A stretch of DNA of 64,000 bases from Nyssa sinensis (Eukaryota > Streptophyta > Magnoliopsida > Cornales > Nyssaceae): contig CM018052.1 of assembly GCA_008638375.1 (NCBI GenBank), positions 24,521,071-24,585,070 on the forward strand. The letters are read 5' to 3'. Position numbers and translations under genes: made by a program. Below the pieces are notes generated by a model. The model was not told the DNA's origin, searched no databases, and saw only the letters and a list, made by a program, of their open reading frames with translations. Position 1 is the stretch's first letter; every line of letters starts with the position of its first letter. Positions 22,978 through 34,696 of the stretch are shown one piece after another.

Positions 22978-24432
22978 CTAGTTCAAATAATTGTCCAACT
23001 TTACGGCCGGTCCGAAGTGTCTGTCCCCTCTTTGGATCCTGCACAAGACAACCAGTAGAAGCAAAATAACAGTAAGACCAAGGTCACAAAGTTGACCCAC
23101 AGAAATGAGATTCAGAGTAAGTTGAGGAATAAAATAAGTATCGGGAAGAGATACTTTAGAGTGAGAGATGTGTCCAATGTGAGTAATAGGCATGTGGGAA
23201 TCATTAGCATTGTGAATAACAAGAATATGTGAGGCAAGATCTTTAGTGGTAAAAAAAGAGTTATCAGATGTCATACGATTACTACAAGTGGAATCAAAAT
23301 ACCAAGATAAAGTACCTAGTGTGATAGACAGAGCAGTAAGAGGAGGAGTACTAGATGTAGAGAGGATCTGTTTGAGGAGAGTAGTGAGGTCGGCATTAGA
23401 GAGAGAGGAAGAGGGAGAGGCAGGTGGAGAAGGATCCTCAGTGGCAATTGCAGCAATTGACCGTTGGCCAGACTTGAACCTGTTGGACCGGGATGAACTG
23501 CCTTGGGAACTGTCAGCGCGTGGTTGTGGTGTTGGATTACGGGGGTAGTCATTTAAAAAATGGCCTGGTCCTCGTTTGTGACAGTGTTTGCAGATGTGAG
23601 TCGGACAGTGAAGCAGAGTATGGTCAAGTGCATAAAAAAACTTGCAACCTGGTTGAAAAAGACGCCCAAAAGAAGGAGTAGCGAGTGCAGTGGTGGTATG
23701 CGGAGGGCGTGCTGAGGAGGGAGCGGCAAGAGCAGACTCAGTAGGTGGAGAAGGACGAGTGTAGCGTCAAGTCTCATAGGAAACCAGTTTAGAAATAGCA
23801 CTTTCCAAGGTCGATAGTAGAGTACGATGAAGCAAGATCGCATGAGTAGGCTCGAAGACATCATCGAGGGCCATAAAAAACTGGATCAGATGCTGCTGAT
23901 TTCGGTAGTTAAGAAACTTTTTCGCATCCTGAGAATAGCTCCAAGTGGGTTTAGAAGCAGTCAATTGATCCCAAAAGGCTTGCATACGGGAGTGAAAGGT
24001 GTCGATCGATTTACCAGGTTCTTGACATAAACGATGGAGGTTATCCTGGAGTTGGTATTGATGAGAGAGACCAACAGTGGTGTAGCGAGCAGCAAGAAAA
24101 TCCCAAGCGGCTTTAGCAGTGTCAAAATGGCCAAATTGCATACCAATTGATGGAATAGAGGTACTGTTAAAGGCAGAGATGATTTTCTAATTCTTGTTGT
24201 CCCACTCTTCAAGACGATCCAGAAATTTGGCCTCAATTTCGTCCGGCGCTTGCTTTGGTTTAGTGATATCGCCAGTAACAACGCGCCAGAGTTTGTGGCC
24301 TCGAAGGTAGCCAGACATGGCCTGGGCCCAAAAGACATAGTTCTGGCCATTTAGGACTAAGGGAACGTTGATAGCCAACTCTGTGGTACTCATGATGTTG
24401 ATAACTGCACACTCGGACATAGTTTTGGCCAT
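22978..24432 (-). pseudogene. Copia gag and protease
   Basis: ATG at 24432, MAKTMSEC, then LVLNGQNYVFWAQAMSGYLRG, typical of the copia gag (UBN2-like) domain. TAG at 24187-24189 interrupts; the frame resumes at MQFGHFDTAKAAWDFLAARY and stops again at 23767-23769 (TGA). A knuckle follows at 23547-23592, CKHCHKRGPGHFLNDY, whose last ligand is Tyr instead of Cys. The protease motif reads WYFDSTCSNRMT, keeping the catalytic Asp but losing the DSG context, then SVGQLCDLGL. The ATG touches the 5' LTR with no leader. All pieces share one frame until the break near 23060. Confidence 0.88.
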
Positions 24433-24604
24433 ATTAGAATAAAGACAGAGAGTGAGAAAAAGAATGGGTTAAACCCTATATATTTAACTGTGTTTAATAC
24501 ATGTACAAGAGAGGCCTATATATAGGTACACAAGAGGGAATAATACTGGCATATTCTAGGGTATAACTGTACAATAATACTACGTGTGACAGTACACGGT
24601 AACA
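24432..24604 (-). repeat. 5' LTR of the 20-24.6 kb copia
   Basis: Minus strand starts TGTTACCGTGTACTG and ends TTATTCTAATA, overlapping the gag ATG. A CTATATATAG box at 24516-24525 is the likely TATA element. Confidence 0.88.
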
Positions 24605-24609
24605 TTGCT

Positions 24610-25388
24610 ATTGATGTTTTCTTTTGCTATTTAGGAGATTTTTTAAAAATTCAAAAATCAAAACACTAGAGTTTTTTGTCTCAACGGTTACAATGATGTG
24701 TGAGGATAAAATGTTCAAGCTTTGTGTACCAATTAAAATAGACTGAGAAAACCCTATTGAAGAAACCAAATGTTGAGGATATTGTCAATAGAAGCAAAAC
24801 TTCATTCTTGCCACAAGATTCATATATTCTCCCAAAGTTTTTTACTAAACCATTCCCACCATATGATTAAGAAACAACCCATTGCAAAATTGAACTTGGT
24901 GAGATAATAATATTGAGAAGATGAGAAATGATATAACAAAAAATAAAGAAACTGGTGAGAAGTAAGAATTACCGTATCAGCTTGGTAGCAAGTTTGGACT
25001 AATCTCTTAGGCAAATAGAATTATTGTATATAAAAATAAGAAAAATATATTTTAAATTTCTCGCTAAAAATAATTGCTTGAATGTCATGTCTCAGTCTCT
25101 CCCTTCTCCAATAATTTTAGTTCGAAAAAGGTGCTTATAAACGTGCTATGATGTTAAGTTTTTAGTTTTTAAGAGACTTTTGCCATGAAATTTCTTAGAA
25201 TGGTTTTACTAAGTTAATTAATTTTAGTGTCAACCAACAAAAGGAAGTGAATTTGAAATAGAAGAATTATAGCATAGAACAATATATTTTTTAGAGATAG
25301 AATAGAAAAAGAGGGAAGGAAAAAATAGTCGAACAGAGAAGTAAACTTTTTTTACAAGATGAAAATGAAGAAAGTGACATCACTTGTG
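24610..25388. other. AT-rich spacer
   Basis: No gene or repeat recognised. Confidence 0.4.
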
Positions 25389-25393
25389 CCATA

Positions 25394-25681
25394 TGTTGAA
25401 AATTGGAGGCCCAACTCTAAATTAGCTTCTTAAAACCTAGGTGTTAAGGAGAGGGAGAGAGGCCCCTTATATATAGACCAGAGGAGCTAGAAACCGGCGA
25501 TGTGGGACAATCCAAGCTCACCTGGTTTCCCTCCGCGGGTAATGTAGTACAGGAGGCGTGTTGGATTGTCCCACATCCCCGTCTCTAGTTCCTCTGGTTT
25601 ATATATAAGGACCATCTCTCTCTCTCTCTTTAACACATGGGTTTTAAGGATCTGAATGAGCTGGGCCTCCAATTTTCAACA
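25394..25681. mobile_element. Long-hairpin (foldback/TRIM-like) element with 5-bp TSD
   Basis: The 288-bp unit starts TGTTGAAAATTGGAGGCCCA and ends with its inverse, TGGGCCTCCAATTTTCAACA. The flanks are CCATA at 25389-25393 and 25682-25686. The arms pair over roughly 125 bp, including CTTATATATA-ACCAGAGGA-CTAGA and GATGTGGGACAATCCAA, with a loop of only some 25-30 bases. The TG...CA ends and 5-bp duplication are LTR-like; the near-complete palindrome is foldback-like. It has no coding capacity. Confidence 0.8.
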
Positions 25682-25686
25682 CCATA

Positions 25687-26498
25687 AAAAGAGACAGAGA
25701 GCAGTGTACAAGGAGAAATTCTGGATTATATATATATATATATATTTAATGAAAATAACTATTTTTTGAACCTGTCAGATATTTTAAGTTCCTAATTTAT
25801 AATCTCAAAATTCATGAGAGAAAAAGAAGGTTATGTTGCATGAACGTGGACCAGCGACCAAACTTCACTTGATTTGCCTTCTTACATCTCAAATCTTTTT
25901 CTCCCAGGAATAATCCAAGAATTTGAAATCTTTGTCATATTTTTCATTGTATTTATATGCCATATCCTTATTCATATGCCATGTTGAAAACTTGTTTAGA
26001 TTTCTAGAGGAAAAAATTATTTTCAAATCAATGATATATTTAGGAAGTATCAAACATGTATCTAGAAGTATATGGTCTTTATATGTGAATGATAAAGATC
26101 TGCTACAAATATATCATCTTTATATATATATATATATATATATATATGCAAATAGAAACATAGTGTTCAGTATTGCCAAAAAGGCTTGGGTCGAGGTAGA
26201 AAAGCTCAATGCTCAAATGATCAAATATCATAATACTATGACCACATAAAATAGCTATTGCGATATTTTTTAAGAGAATCATTTGGATTTTTGGCTTACA
26301 TTATTATAGCATCCACTGACTATATACATATATGTATGTATGTACACACAAACATATAAATATATATGCATATAAAAATGGATCCTCAAATCAGAAAATT
26401 GTTTAGATGGGATTTACCTTCACTGAGCAGTTGAATAAAGAGACCCTTCTATTCTGACCCAAAACCCCTCCAATTGCTTAAGGAACTCACTGCATACC
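25687..26498. other. AT-rich spacer with TA microsatellites
   Basis: (TA)n tracts at about 25727-25744 and 26118-26147. No gene recognised. Confidence 0.5.
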
Positions 26499-26503
26499 AT
26501 AGA

Positions 26504-29309
26504 TGTCACGCCCCGAATTTCCGACGAACCCGGGGCGCGAGTAACGAGACAGAAAGTAAAATAAATAAAAGGACAAAAGTAATTAAATTCACTAAACATG
26601 GGCCCATCATCATCCATACATAAAGTAACATCGAATACATTGTTCATCAGTCATTCGGGCTTAAGCCCTTACATAACAAAATATACGTCTCATGGATCAC
26701 AATTACATCACGTGCTTCGCCCTCTCGGGGCATCACTAAGTCTCATGTGGCTGGAGGATCCTCATCTGAAAATGTTGCCCACGAATGGGTCAGCACAACT
26801 GCTGGTATGATGAAATGCTAATGCCAGAAATAAAGCTAAGGCGTGGCATGTGCAAAGTGTACATTTATTTCTAAATGACATTCAAACATCGCAGTAATAT
26901 ATATATGAATGGTATGCATGACACACCCATGCACAACTCTATGCCACACCCATGTCTCATTTACGGGTACTCCCCGATGGCTCGAAGTACCAATGCAATG
27001 GCCAATTTTGGGTTTTTCACCACAGGATCTACACCCTCATAATGCAAAGCACCACGTGCTTACCCACGCCATGTTCCCAAAGGATTCATCATATGCCAAT
27101 ATGCCAATGCAATCTCAATGATACATGGTTTCCACAATATAGCATGCTCGAGACAATAATACATAAATCACCTAACTGATTCCACATGCAAGCATATCTC
27201 GTAAAATCAACATATACACATGTCGTGAGTCACATTCATCATTCACTAAATATTCATAAGGTACAAGTAACATGTAAGCATGTGAACAACCAATTCGAAA
27301 TAAACAGGTAAACACATTACAGATAAACACATACAGCATTCAGTCATTCACAATTATTCCTAACTTAACTTCATTTCTAACACTAGCAAAACACCATACC
27401 TGATAGGTTGGTATAAACCCTAGAAGATCGTGAACTATATGTAACTGAACGGGCGGACGAAAATGTAGGAGATCAGATCGCCTCCTCCTGTCCTGTCAGT
27501 GTCCCTAAAAGTAGAAATTACAATTCAGTCCATTGTTGTTTGAATGTATGCTATTCATCAAATTTTATGTCTTTAAATTCATAGGTTTCTATTCTGCTAA
27601 ATTAAACTCTACCATTGGTTTTAGAACGTTTAAGAAAGTAAGTCTAGGTTTTCGTAGAACTCAATTCGGACACCGGGGTTCAAAAGGGCAAAATAGTCAT
27701 TTTGCACTTTACACGTGTCCTTACATTTCGTGACCTCTTTTCACAAATCGGACTCCACGGTTGAGTCCGGAATGTTCGAGATAATAAAATTCCACTATTT
27801 GTTTACCTAATTCGGAGTTTGTCTGACAGTGTTTCAAGTTAGGGGCATTTTGGTAATTTTAAGGGTTACTACGGGTCTTTTATTTTTTGGGACCCCGTCT
27901 CGTAAAACGGACCTCACCATTGGTCTCAGAATGGTCGAGATAGTCAAAATACACCTATGACTTGTCCCATTTGGACTCCGGGATGTTTTTTTGAATATTT
28001 AATTAATTAAATTAATTAAATTAAATAATTAATTAATTAATTTAATTAATATTTTATTAATAATTTAATCAGGTGGGTCAAAGTGTAATTTCTAATAGTT
28101 GGGGGGTAAATTCGAAATTTCTGAAAGTTCAGGTTGAGGTTCAAATTCCAAAGGTTCAAATTCAAAGGGTTCAAATTCCAAAAGGTTCAAATTAAAACTA
28201 GTTTAATTTGTTATTCTAAATCAGGTTATCCAAACAGGGGATAATCCTAGAACAGGGATAGGATATCCCAATTTTGATTTAATTCCAATTTCTAGATTTC
28301 TTACCCTTGCGACCAAACGGCCCAAATTCCATTTCAATTTAAAACAACCACGCGACACGTGGCAGGGGCGGTCCACGCCCGACCCGAACCGGACCCGACC
28401 CGACCCGACCCGACCCGGACAGACCCCCTTCTTCCCCCGATTTTTCGGCGAACCTCCGGTAGGGTTCCGGCGCCTTCTCCGGCGCCGGTGACCGGAATTT
28501 CAGAAAAATCAAGTTTTTAAACTTGATTTTTATGGTGTTTTCGAAGCCCCTTTCAATCCCAAACTATTCTAAAACGTTTTTGGAGTCTTTTAATACCGTT
28601 TTGAAGCTTCCAATCACGATGAAAACCCAGATTTTTCCCCCACGGCCGTGACCTGCACCTCCATTTTTCTCCCTCATTTCTCAACCGTTTTCTATCATTT
28701 TTGTTGCGTTTTATTCCTCACATTATGCTCTACAAGGTTCTATAATTTAAATCAATTGAAATGATCTAAAAAAATTTGAAACAGAAGTGACCCACTTACA
28801 AATTTTCTTGGCCGTTTCTCTCTCTAGCCGTGCCTTCCTTCTCCCTCTTGCTCTGAGCTAGAACCAGGTCTCTAACTCTCCTTCAGAGCTCTGTTTCTCT
28901 CCCTCTTTTCTGCTTCTTTCCTTCTCTTCTTTTCCACCCGAGACCACTCTCCTTTTCTCTTTATTTTCTCTCTTTCTATACCTCTCTCTCTCTCTCTCTC
29001 CCCAAGACCAACCTACTCTCTGCCCACTTCTGCACTCTCCCACTCCCTGAATTCTACTCACACACTCAACCTTACCCCATACCCCTTTGAGTGTGTAACA
29101 CTCAAAGCCACACACACACACAACCGGCCCACACACATACACACACTGTTCTACACCCATATACATATATATATATATATATTCACTTTTTAATTATACA
29201 CTCACAGGTACACACATATATTATATAAATACCTTAAATTTATATATATATATATATACACATATATATATATACATATATACATACATCCAATAATTAT
29301 TATTATAAC

Positions 29310-29351
<42 letters not shown>

Positions 29352-29413
29352 TAATTAACAATTGCAAGAATAAATAATAATAATAAAAAAAAAAAAATTT
29401 TCATGTTATAACA
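26504..29413 (-). repeat. Solo LTR of a chromovirus related to the 3.6-14.5 kb element
   Basis: Begins TGTCACGCCCCGAATTTCC and ends TTATAACA, with ATAGA duplicated at 26499-26503 and 29414-29418. It follows the 3625-6675 LTR in order throughout: the TTTTCACCACAGGATCT block, the CGGACTCCACGGTTGAGTCCGGAATG-type block, the TTAA tract near 28000, GACCCGACCC units near 28400, then CT- and CA-rich tracts. There is no interior and no second LTR. It is older than the full-length copy by its lower similarity. Confidence 0.9.
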
Positions 29414-29418
29414 ATAGA

Positions 29419-29473
29419 CATCCATCAAAGTGGGTTTAGTTAAATATGAGAACACATACAAAAAGAGAGAGAC

Positions 29474-29524
<51 letters not shown>

Positions 29525-30139
29525 AATACATCAAGATTAGGGAAGACTAGTTTGATACGGAATGAAAATGTGGAAAGGAGAATCGAATATATCGAATTCT
29601 TTAGTAACAAAGTAACATGGAGACTTCTCACCTAATAAGAAAAAATAATTCTCAAAAATTCAAAAATTAATTTTTATTGATAAAAAAACAGAACCATAAA
29701 GACCTGTTATATCATATTCTGCTAAAATACTTCTATTTTGACTAGGACTAAAAACTCATATTTTTATACTAATCTACAAAAATAAAGACTATTAATTTGA
29801 ATAGAAAACTACTGCTTCTTATATTTCTTATAGTAATCATGATAAAATTAGGAAACTAGTAATAAATCAAAATTAAAAACTAAACAATCCTAATACAACT
29901 CTAAAACAACTTTACTTATTTTTAGGATACAAATTATGTCCTACATCATAGTTAATCAGAAATGATTTGGCGATTTTGAGCAGTGATAAAAGACCCGTTG
30001 TGGTGGATGAAGGGATTTCTCAACGATTTCCAAACTCGTAAAATGTAAAACGAGGCATGGTCTCTAATTTTGAGTAATGAAAGAAGACCAGTTGTGGTCG
30101 ATGAAGGATTTCCTAGCGATTTCCCAACTCGCAAAGAGT
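29419..30139. other. Spacer with GA microsatellite and a two-copy repeat
   Basis: (GA)n at about 29477-29521. A ~90-bp segment is imperfectly duplicated between about 29963 and 30140 (TTTTGAG-A-TGA-A-AAGACC-GTTGTGG, GATTTCC-AACTCG). No gene recognised. Confidence 0.5.
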
Positions 30140-30397
30140 AAAATCAGGCTCTCCCTAGAACTTGGGAGGGTTGAGCCTTCAGAACTCCCTCATGGCTACA
30201 GTGGCTCTATTCTCCCCAACTTGAGGCTGAGATTGTGCCTCATTTTGATGGGTTTACATAAATTGCTGCATAAACTCCATCATACCCCTTGCAATTTCTG
30301 CCCTATCCACTTGAATCTTTGGGGCAATAGGAGGTTGGGGAGCTTGTGGTCTTGCCCTGCCTCAGCCTCTACCTCGACTTCAACCTCTTGGCGGCAT
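30140..30397 (-). pseudogene. Chromovirus gag N-terminal fragment
   Basis: From an ATG at 30397 the minus strand reads MPPRG then Arg/Gly-rich and Pro/Gln-rich sequence, MMEFMQQFM, ATVAMREF, RLNPPKF, interrupted by four stops. This is the start of a chromovirus gag and matches the one at 45230-45487 closely. The rest of this copy, to the left, is missing. Confidence 0.75.
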
Positions 30398-30797
30398 CCT
30401 AAAAAGGACACAATAAAAATAAGGGTGAATATTTAGTATTTTTTTTTCCCATATATGCTTGGTTATGTTTCGGAATATCGTGTTTCATGACCCGTCAAAT
30501 AACCCCAAAATCAAAGATGAAGACAATGTAGGCTATAAGATATATATTAAAAGGATGATGTTACAAGATAATTCTACATAAGTATATAAGGCATACACTA
30601 TATGATTTAAGTCAACAAGTTTTCAAATAATCACATATAATTTCACAAGATACTCACAAAATCATGATGTTATAAACAACATAAAGTTTATGTCACAAAT
30701 TTACAAAAAATCAAGTTTCATTATATTTATTTATTATATTTTTTTTCTACATTTAATGTTACCCTACCCCGTCATCCTTAGGTGTTCTAAACCTAGC
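30398..30797. other. Leader between primer site and gag fragment
   Basis: AT-rich, non-coding. It corresponds to sequence deleted from the 45.5-kb copy. Confidence 0.5.
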
Positions 30798-30809
30798 GCT
30801 CTAATACCA
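30798..30809 (-). other. Primer binding site, tRNA-Met type, one mismatch
   Basis: Minus strand TGGTATTAGAGC, one C-to-T change from the usual TGGTATCAGAGC, three bases inside the LTR start at 30813. Confidence 0.8.
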
Positions 30810-30812
30810 AGT

Positions 30813-31841
30813 TGTCACTAATGAAATTTGGAGCATATTTAATATTTCTAATATTAATAAGTGTAAATAAAATTATGAACAATAAGAATATAATGTCATA
30901 GACATTCCATTTTCAACCTTAAGTTAAAAACCCTTACCCCTTAAGTTGATGTAGGAAAAATCTAGAATTTCCTCTTAGTCTCTGTAAGATATTCTACCAC
31001 CTAAGAACAACAGCTTTGATGTGGAAGTCAATAATAAATAAGGCCCTAATTCTTCATAAAATTTATTTTTGTATTTAAGAGGGTTCTTGGTGCAAAGAGG
31101 AATGAAAGAGGGAGAGGAACATAAGGAAGTGATGATGGAAAGTTGTCGAGATAGAGGAGGAAATGAGGCTCTTCTGTTGGTTAAATTCCAAGGAGAAGTC
31201 ACTCGGTTAGGTTACTTGTATTATCTATGTATAATTGTACTTATGATACTTTTTCAGCTTCCCTTCCTCTTTTAAGGTCAATGTTTTTTGACAAGTTGCA
31301 TAAAACAATTACCTGTAACTCTTGTCCATCTTCCAAGGAAAGAGATGATTTTCAAAATTTATTTATTCAATTTTTGTTGTTGTTTGAATCTATATTTGTA
31401 GACCCAAAGCATCTAACCCTTTTATTTTAATTCCTTTGGTCATTCTAAATGTGTCTTGACTCTCTCTGTCCGAGTAATGTGTATAGGTTAGGTAGCTACA
31501 TGGATGTAGATAAATACATGACAACATATTTTATTTATTATTATATACATACATATATATATATATATATATATTCCTTTTTTACATTATATGTCTTGGG
31601 TGATGTACCTTCTTTAGAGGGGTAATGAATAACAAAAAAGAGAGAGGTTGGTATCCTGCCATGACCTTGATAAGTCACGGATTATTATTCAACCCTTCAG
31701 AAGATTATGTAGAGCCAGCTAGCCTCATCCATTTTTATGTATATAAAATACACAAGATGTTTTGGTCAAAGAGCATTTTAGAAAAAAGGGCTTTAATCGT
31801 GAACACCTTTCCTAATTTTTTTTTTTGTTTTTAAACCATTT
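30813..31841 (-). repeat. Shared chromovirus LTR, first part (split by the Tat element)
   Basis: Starts TGTCACTAATG. It matches 45501-46304 from about 30870 to 31677. It continues after the Tat insertion at 40267-40752, for a total near 1.5 kb. It has a primer site and gag on its left and a purine tract and chromodomain/integrase on its right, so it serves as 5' LTR for one copy and 3' LTR for the next. Confidence 0.75.
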
Positions 31842-32370
31842 TGATGCTACACTTTTTGTCCGATGGGGGCTCCGCTCCTCCTCGCCTGTCACGAACTCTG
31901 AAAAATGGATCAAAGTGTTGTCGGGTTGGCTCCAGCGGTAGCCACTCCGATGATGAAGTTAGTAAGGAGAATAATTTTATAAGAATGCAATTGAATGAAT
32001 GAATGTGTCTATAAAGCATACCTTAGCCTTGTATTTATAGGGCGTTTACCTCTTTTATTGATGAGGATTTAGTGCCATACAAGTCGGGATTCATAGTCGT
32101 TAGTAGATGAAAGTTTCCATTCTGATCTTCGTGAAAGCAGGGATTGGAATACATCCGAAAATGGTAGCTTCTATATTGCGTTTTATTTCCTTGTTTTGAG
32201 GTTGGTGGGGCTGGCAAGGCAGCGTTTCAGATCGGAACCATCAAGAGCTAGTGCCCCGAACTCGTTGGTCTGTTGTTAGATCTGGATGACGCGTTACCTC
32301 CTAGCCTGCACATTAAACGAAGCTAAACACGTGTTAAGTTCAGATTAGTTCATTATTTTTTGGCTCATCA
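31842..32370 (-). repeat. 3' LTR of the Tat element
   Basis: TGATGCTACACTTTTTG ... TTTTGGCTCATCA on plus. A CTATAAATAC box (minus) lies at 32031-32040. It aligns end to end with 39738-40266 with scattered substitutions, more than between the chromovirus LTRs at 3.6/11.4 kb. Confidence 0.9.
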
Positions 32371-32386
32371 ACTACTCCCCCCGAGC
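32371..32386 (-). other. Polypurine tract of the Tat element
   Basis: Minus strand CTCGGGGGGAGTAGT directly before the LTR start TGATGAGCC. Confidence 0.8.
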
Positions 32387-32436
32387 CTTAGTTCTAGGAA
32401 CACGTACAGAACTTAGGCTAGGGTTTCTGAAGGGTC

Positions 32437-32745
32437 ATGCCTGTTCTTATTAATGCGCTATTCCGTATTTCAAGGGAACAAGAGTCGTTATGTGTGCCAT
32501 CGATTCGGCAATCGAGGTTATCATTATCCCGTCGACCCTCAATTTTTGATGCATTAAATGACACTCCTATTGGTTCTTATAAACAGTTGAAGTGGTCATT
32601 TGAGACTCTTTTACGGTCTTTACATAGTGTTGATTGTGAAAAAGAGATTTTTACAATTTTTGGTTCGTCCGAGAAGCTTTCCGTCACCTATCTCCCCCTT
32701 TTCCTGCTAGTTGGTAACTTTCTCTTTCCCTTCTGCTACTTTTAG
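32437..32745 (+). other. Open frame upstream of the antisense ORF, unknown
   Basis: 102 codons just inside the 3' LTR on the plus strand (MPVLINALFRISREQESL...). I recognise no domain. It may be the 5' leader or an upstream ORF of the antisense gene, or simply non-coding. Confidence 0.25.
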
Positions 32746-32808
32746 TCACTTTTTTTATTTCCTTTTTTTTTTTAATACATTTTTTATCCCCCTTCTTGTA
32801 ACTTCATC

Positions 32809-34696
32809 ATGTCGGGTTCCGATACCCAGTTTGATTATAGGGAAATTAGGGCAAGTGTAGGTATGAGAGGTGATAAGACCCCCACATTCGGGAGGACAGA
32901 CGGTGACTCTTCTAGTAGTGATTCTGATGCGGTGTTTGTTGAAGCTCACCTCGAATCTAGGAACAAGGAGGTCGGCACCTCGGGCCAATCTCAAAGAGAG
33001 GGGGGAGAGAGTGCCATGACTAAGGAGATGTTAAGTTCCCTCAAGAATTATTATGGCTTTTCAGAGAACGTGTCTTGTAGGGTCCCCAGAAAAGTAGATC
33101 GTCCTTCGGACATCATGAGGGGGGAGATTTGTGCGTATGTCGAAAGGTTCAAGATCGGCGTACGATTTCCTCTACACCCCATTTTGAATAAATTTTTTAG
33201 TTGGTTCAAAATTTGTCCTGCCAAGCTAAATATCAATAGCTGGAGGCAACTCATGGCCTTTCTAGTATTAGGTCATAAAAATAGGGTTAAGGTGGACATA
33301 GACCTCATTCGAAGTAATATGGACATGAAGTACCTTAGATCGGAGGGACTCTATTACATGTCCTTTGATAAGAGGTTCAGACCCTTGACTTCGGTACCCA
33401 CTTCCAACAAAATGTGAAAGAAGTGGTACTTCTTTATTGGTGGAGGCTGGGAACACGAAGACTTTAAAGACTGGTTGAGTCTCTTCCCTCAGCATACTGA
33501 CTTTAAGGGTGAGACATTAGACTTGCAGTTGCTAGCTGTTTCTTTATCCCCCCTTTTCTTTTTTTACTTATTTATTGTTTTGTGTATTGTTTTGCAAATA
33601 AGAGGGCTTGAAAAAGGTCAGCCTTTACCCCAGAACTCCAAGAGAAGTACCAGAGGTTACTGCACCCTCTCGACCGCCCTCACTATCGAGTCCTGACACT
33701 ACAAAATTTCATGGAGGCAAATTTGGTGAAAAGAAAGTCTGCCGCTCTGAAGAAATCGGTGTTGGCGAACTACACACCCGGTATGAGGATGGCCGGGAGT
33801 CCCTCCCCTTCTATTGCTGCTATTCCTCCCCAAAAGAAGAGAAGGATTGATGTTGGAGTGTCTAGTAATCCAGAGGTCACTACGGAACCAGCGGCACCTG
33901 CTGTTGCTAATGAGCCACCACCAGCTCCAGCACCAGAGGCCAGTTCAGCCCACCGTGGTAAGGAGAGGATGAACACTATTCCTCTAGAAGTTGCCAACGC
34001 AGGGAGTGGGGAAGAGGTAATGAGAGCGGCATACGAGGAGTCGTGGTCTTCAGTCACGAAGTGCTTCAAGACCGTGAAGCCTCGTCGGATTGCCAGAGAC
34101 CTAATGGTAGCACACATTAGGGTAAGCATGTTTAGGTATATATATACACATTTATTCATATACAGGCCACTCATGCCATGGTTGCCATAATGAACCATCT
34201 TGAAAAGTCTGAAAGAATAAACCAACCCTAGGCCGAGCTAGATGGGGCCTGTCTCGAGCTCGAGGCATGTCACTTCACGTCTCTTTCCTTTGAGGAGAAG
34301 TATAAGAAAGCCTTGAGCATCGTGGCTATCCTAGAGTTATAGTGGAATGACCTCTTTTCTGCTCTGGAGGCATTGAAGAAGGAGAAAAAGGAGGCAGAAG
34401 TTGAGGCAGCTCTGAAGTTGTCTTCTAGCATTGAGGTAACTAGGGCGGCGGCCAAGGAAGAGTTCGAGAAGGAGCTCATGAATGAGCTAAACCAACTGGG
34501 AGGTGAGTTCGTGGACTCTGGGTACGAGCTTTTCAGAAAGAAGATTCAGAACCTCTACCCTGACCTTGATATTTCTAGGGTGGACAGGGTAGAGGTGAAT
34601 GATACAGAATTGAACCTTCCGGAGTCCGTCCCAGCCTTACCTACAGAAGATGTCGCATTAGCTGCCGAAGCTACCCTTATTACCATAGACCCTTGA
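32809..34696 (+). pseudogene. Antisense ORF of the Tat element (gypsy-type transposon protein domain)
   Basis: ATG at 32809 (MSGSDTQFDYREI). Residues ~110-165, RFPLHPILNKFFSWF then NINSWRQLMAFLVLGHKNR, resemble the plant 'putative gypsy type transposon' domain common in Tat antisense ORFs. A TGA at 33415-33417 interrupts, with the frame resuming as WYFFIGGGWEHEDFKDW. An intron is likely at about 33509-33617. The next exon reads ELQEKYQRLLHPLDRPHYRV, then a basic and Pro/Ala-rich linker (33711-34121). A second GT-AG intron of only 44 bp fits 34122-34165. The last exon is Glu/Lys-rich and coiled-coil-like (ALEALKKEKKEAEVEAAL) to 34696, with two internal TAG codons. Function of this protein family is unknown. 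Confidence 0.7.

Larger units (their letters stand above)
20035..24604 (-). mobile_element. Ty1/copia retrotransposon, complete ends, degenerate coding
   Basis: Short LTRs at 20035-20230 and 24432-24604, with TTGCT at 20030-20034 and 24605-24609. Alternatively the duplication is TTGC with canonical TG...CA ends. On the minus strand the order is gag, protease, integrase, reverse transcriptase, RNase H, which is the copia order. A purine tract abuts the 3' LTR. Coding is interrupted by several nonsense codons and at least one frameshift, so the copy is dead. No tRNA-complementary primer site is seen next to the 5' LTR. Confidence 0.92.

Noticed and set aside
23246..23548. Plus-strand ORF of 100 codons
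   Set aside because: Antisense to the copia gag/protease linker; no domain.
31069..31430. Small ORFs in the chromovirus LTR
   Set aside because: Same frames occur in the homologous LTR at 45.7-46.0 kb; no family resemblance.
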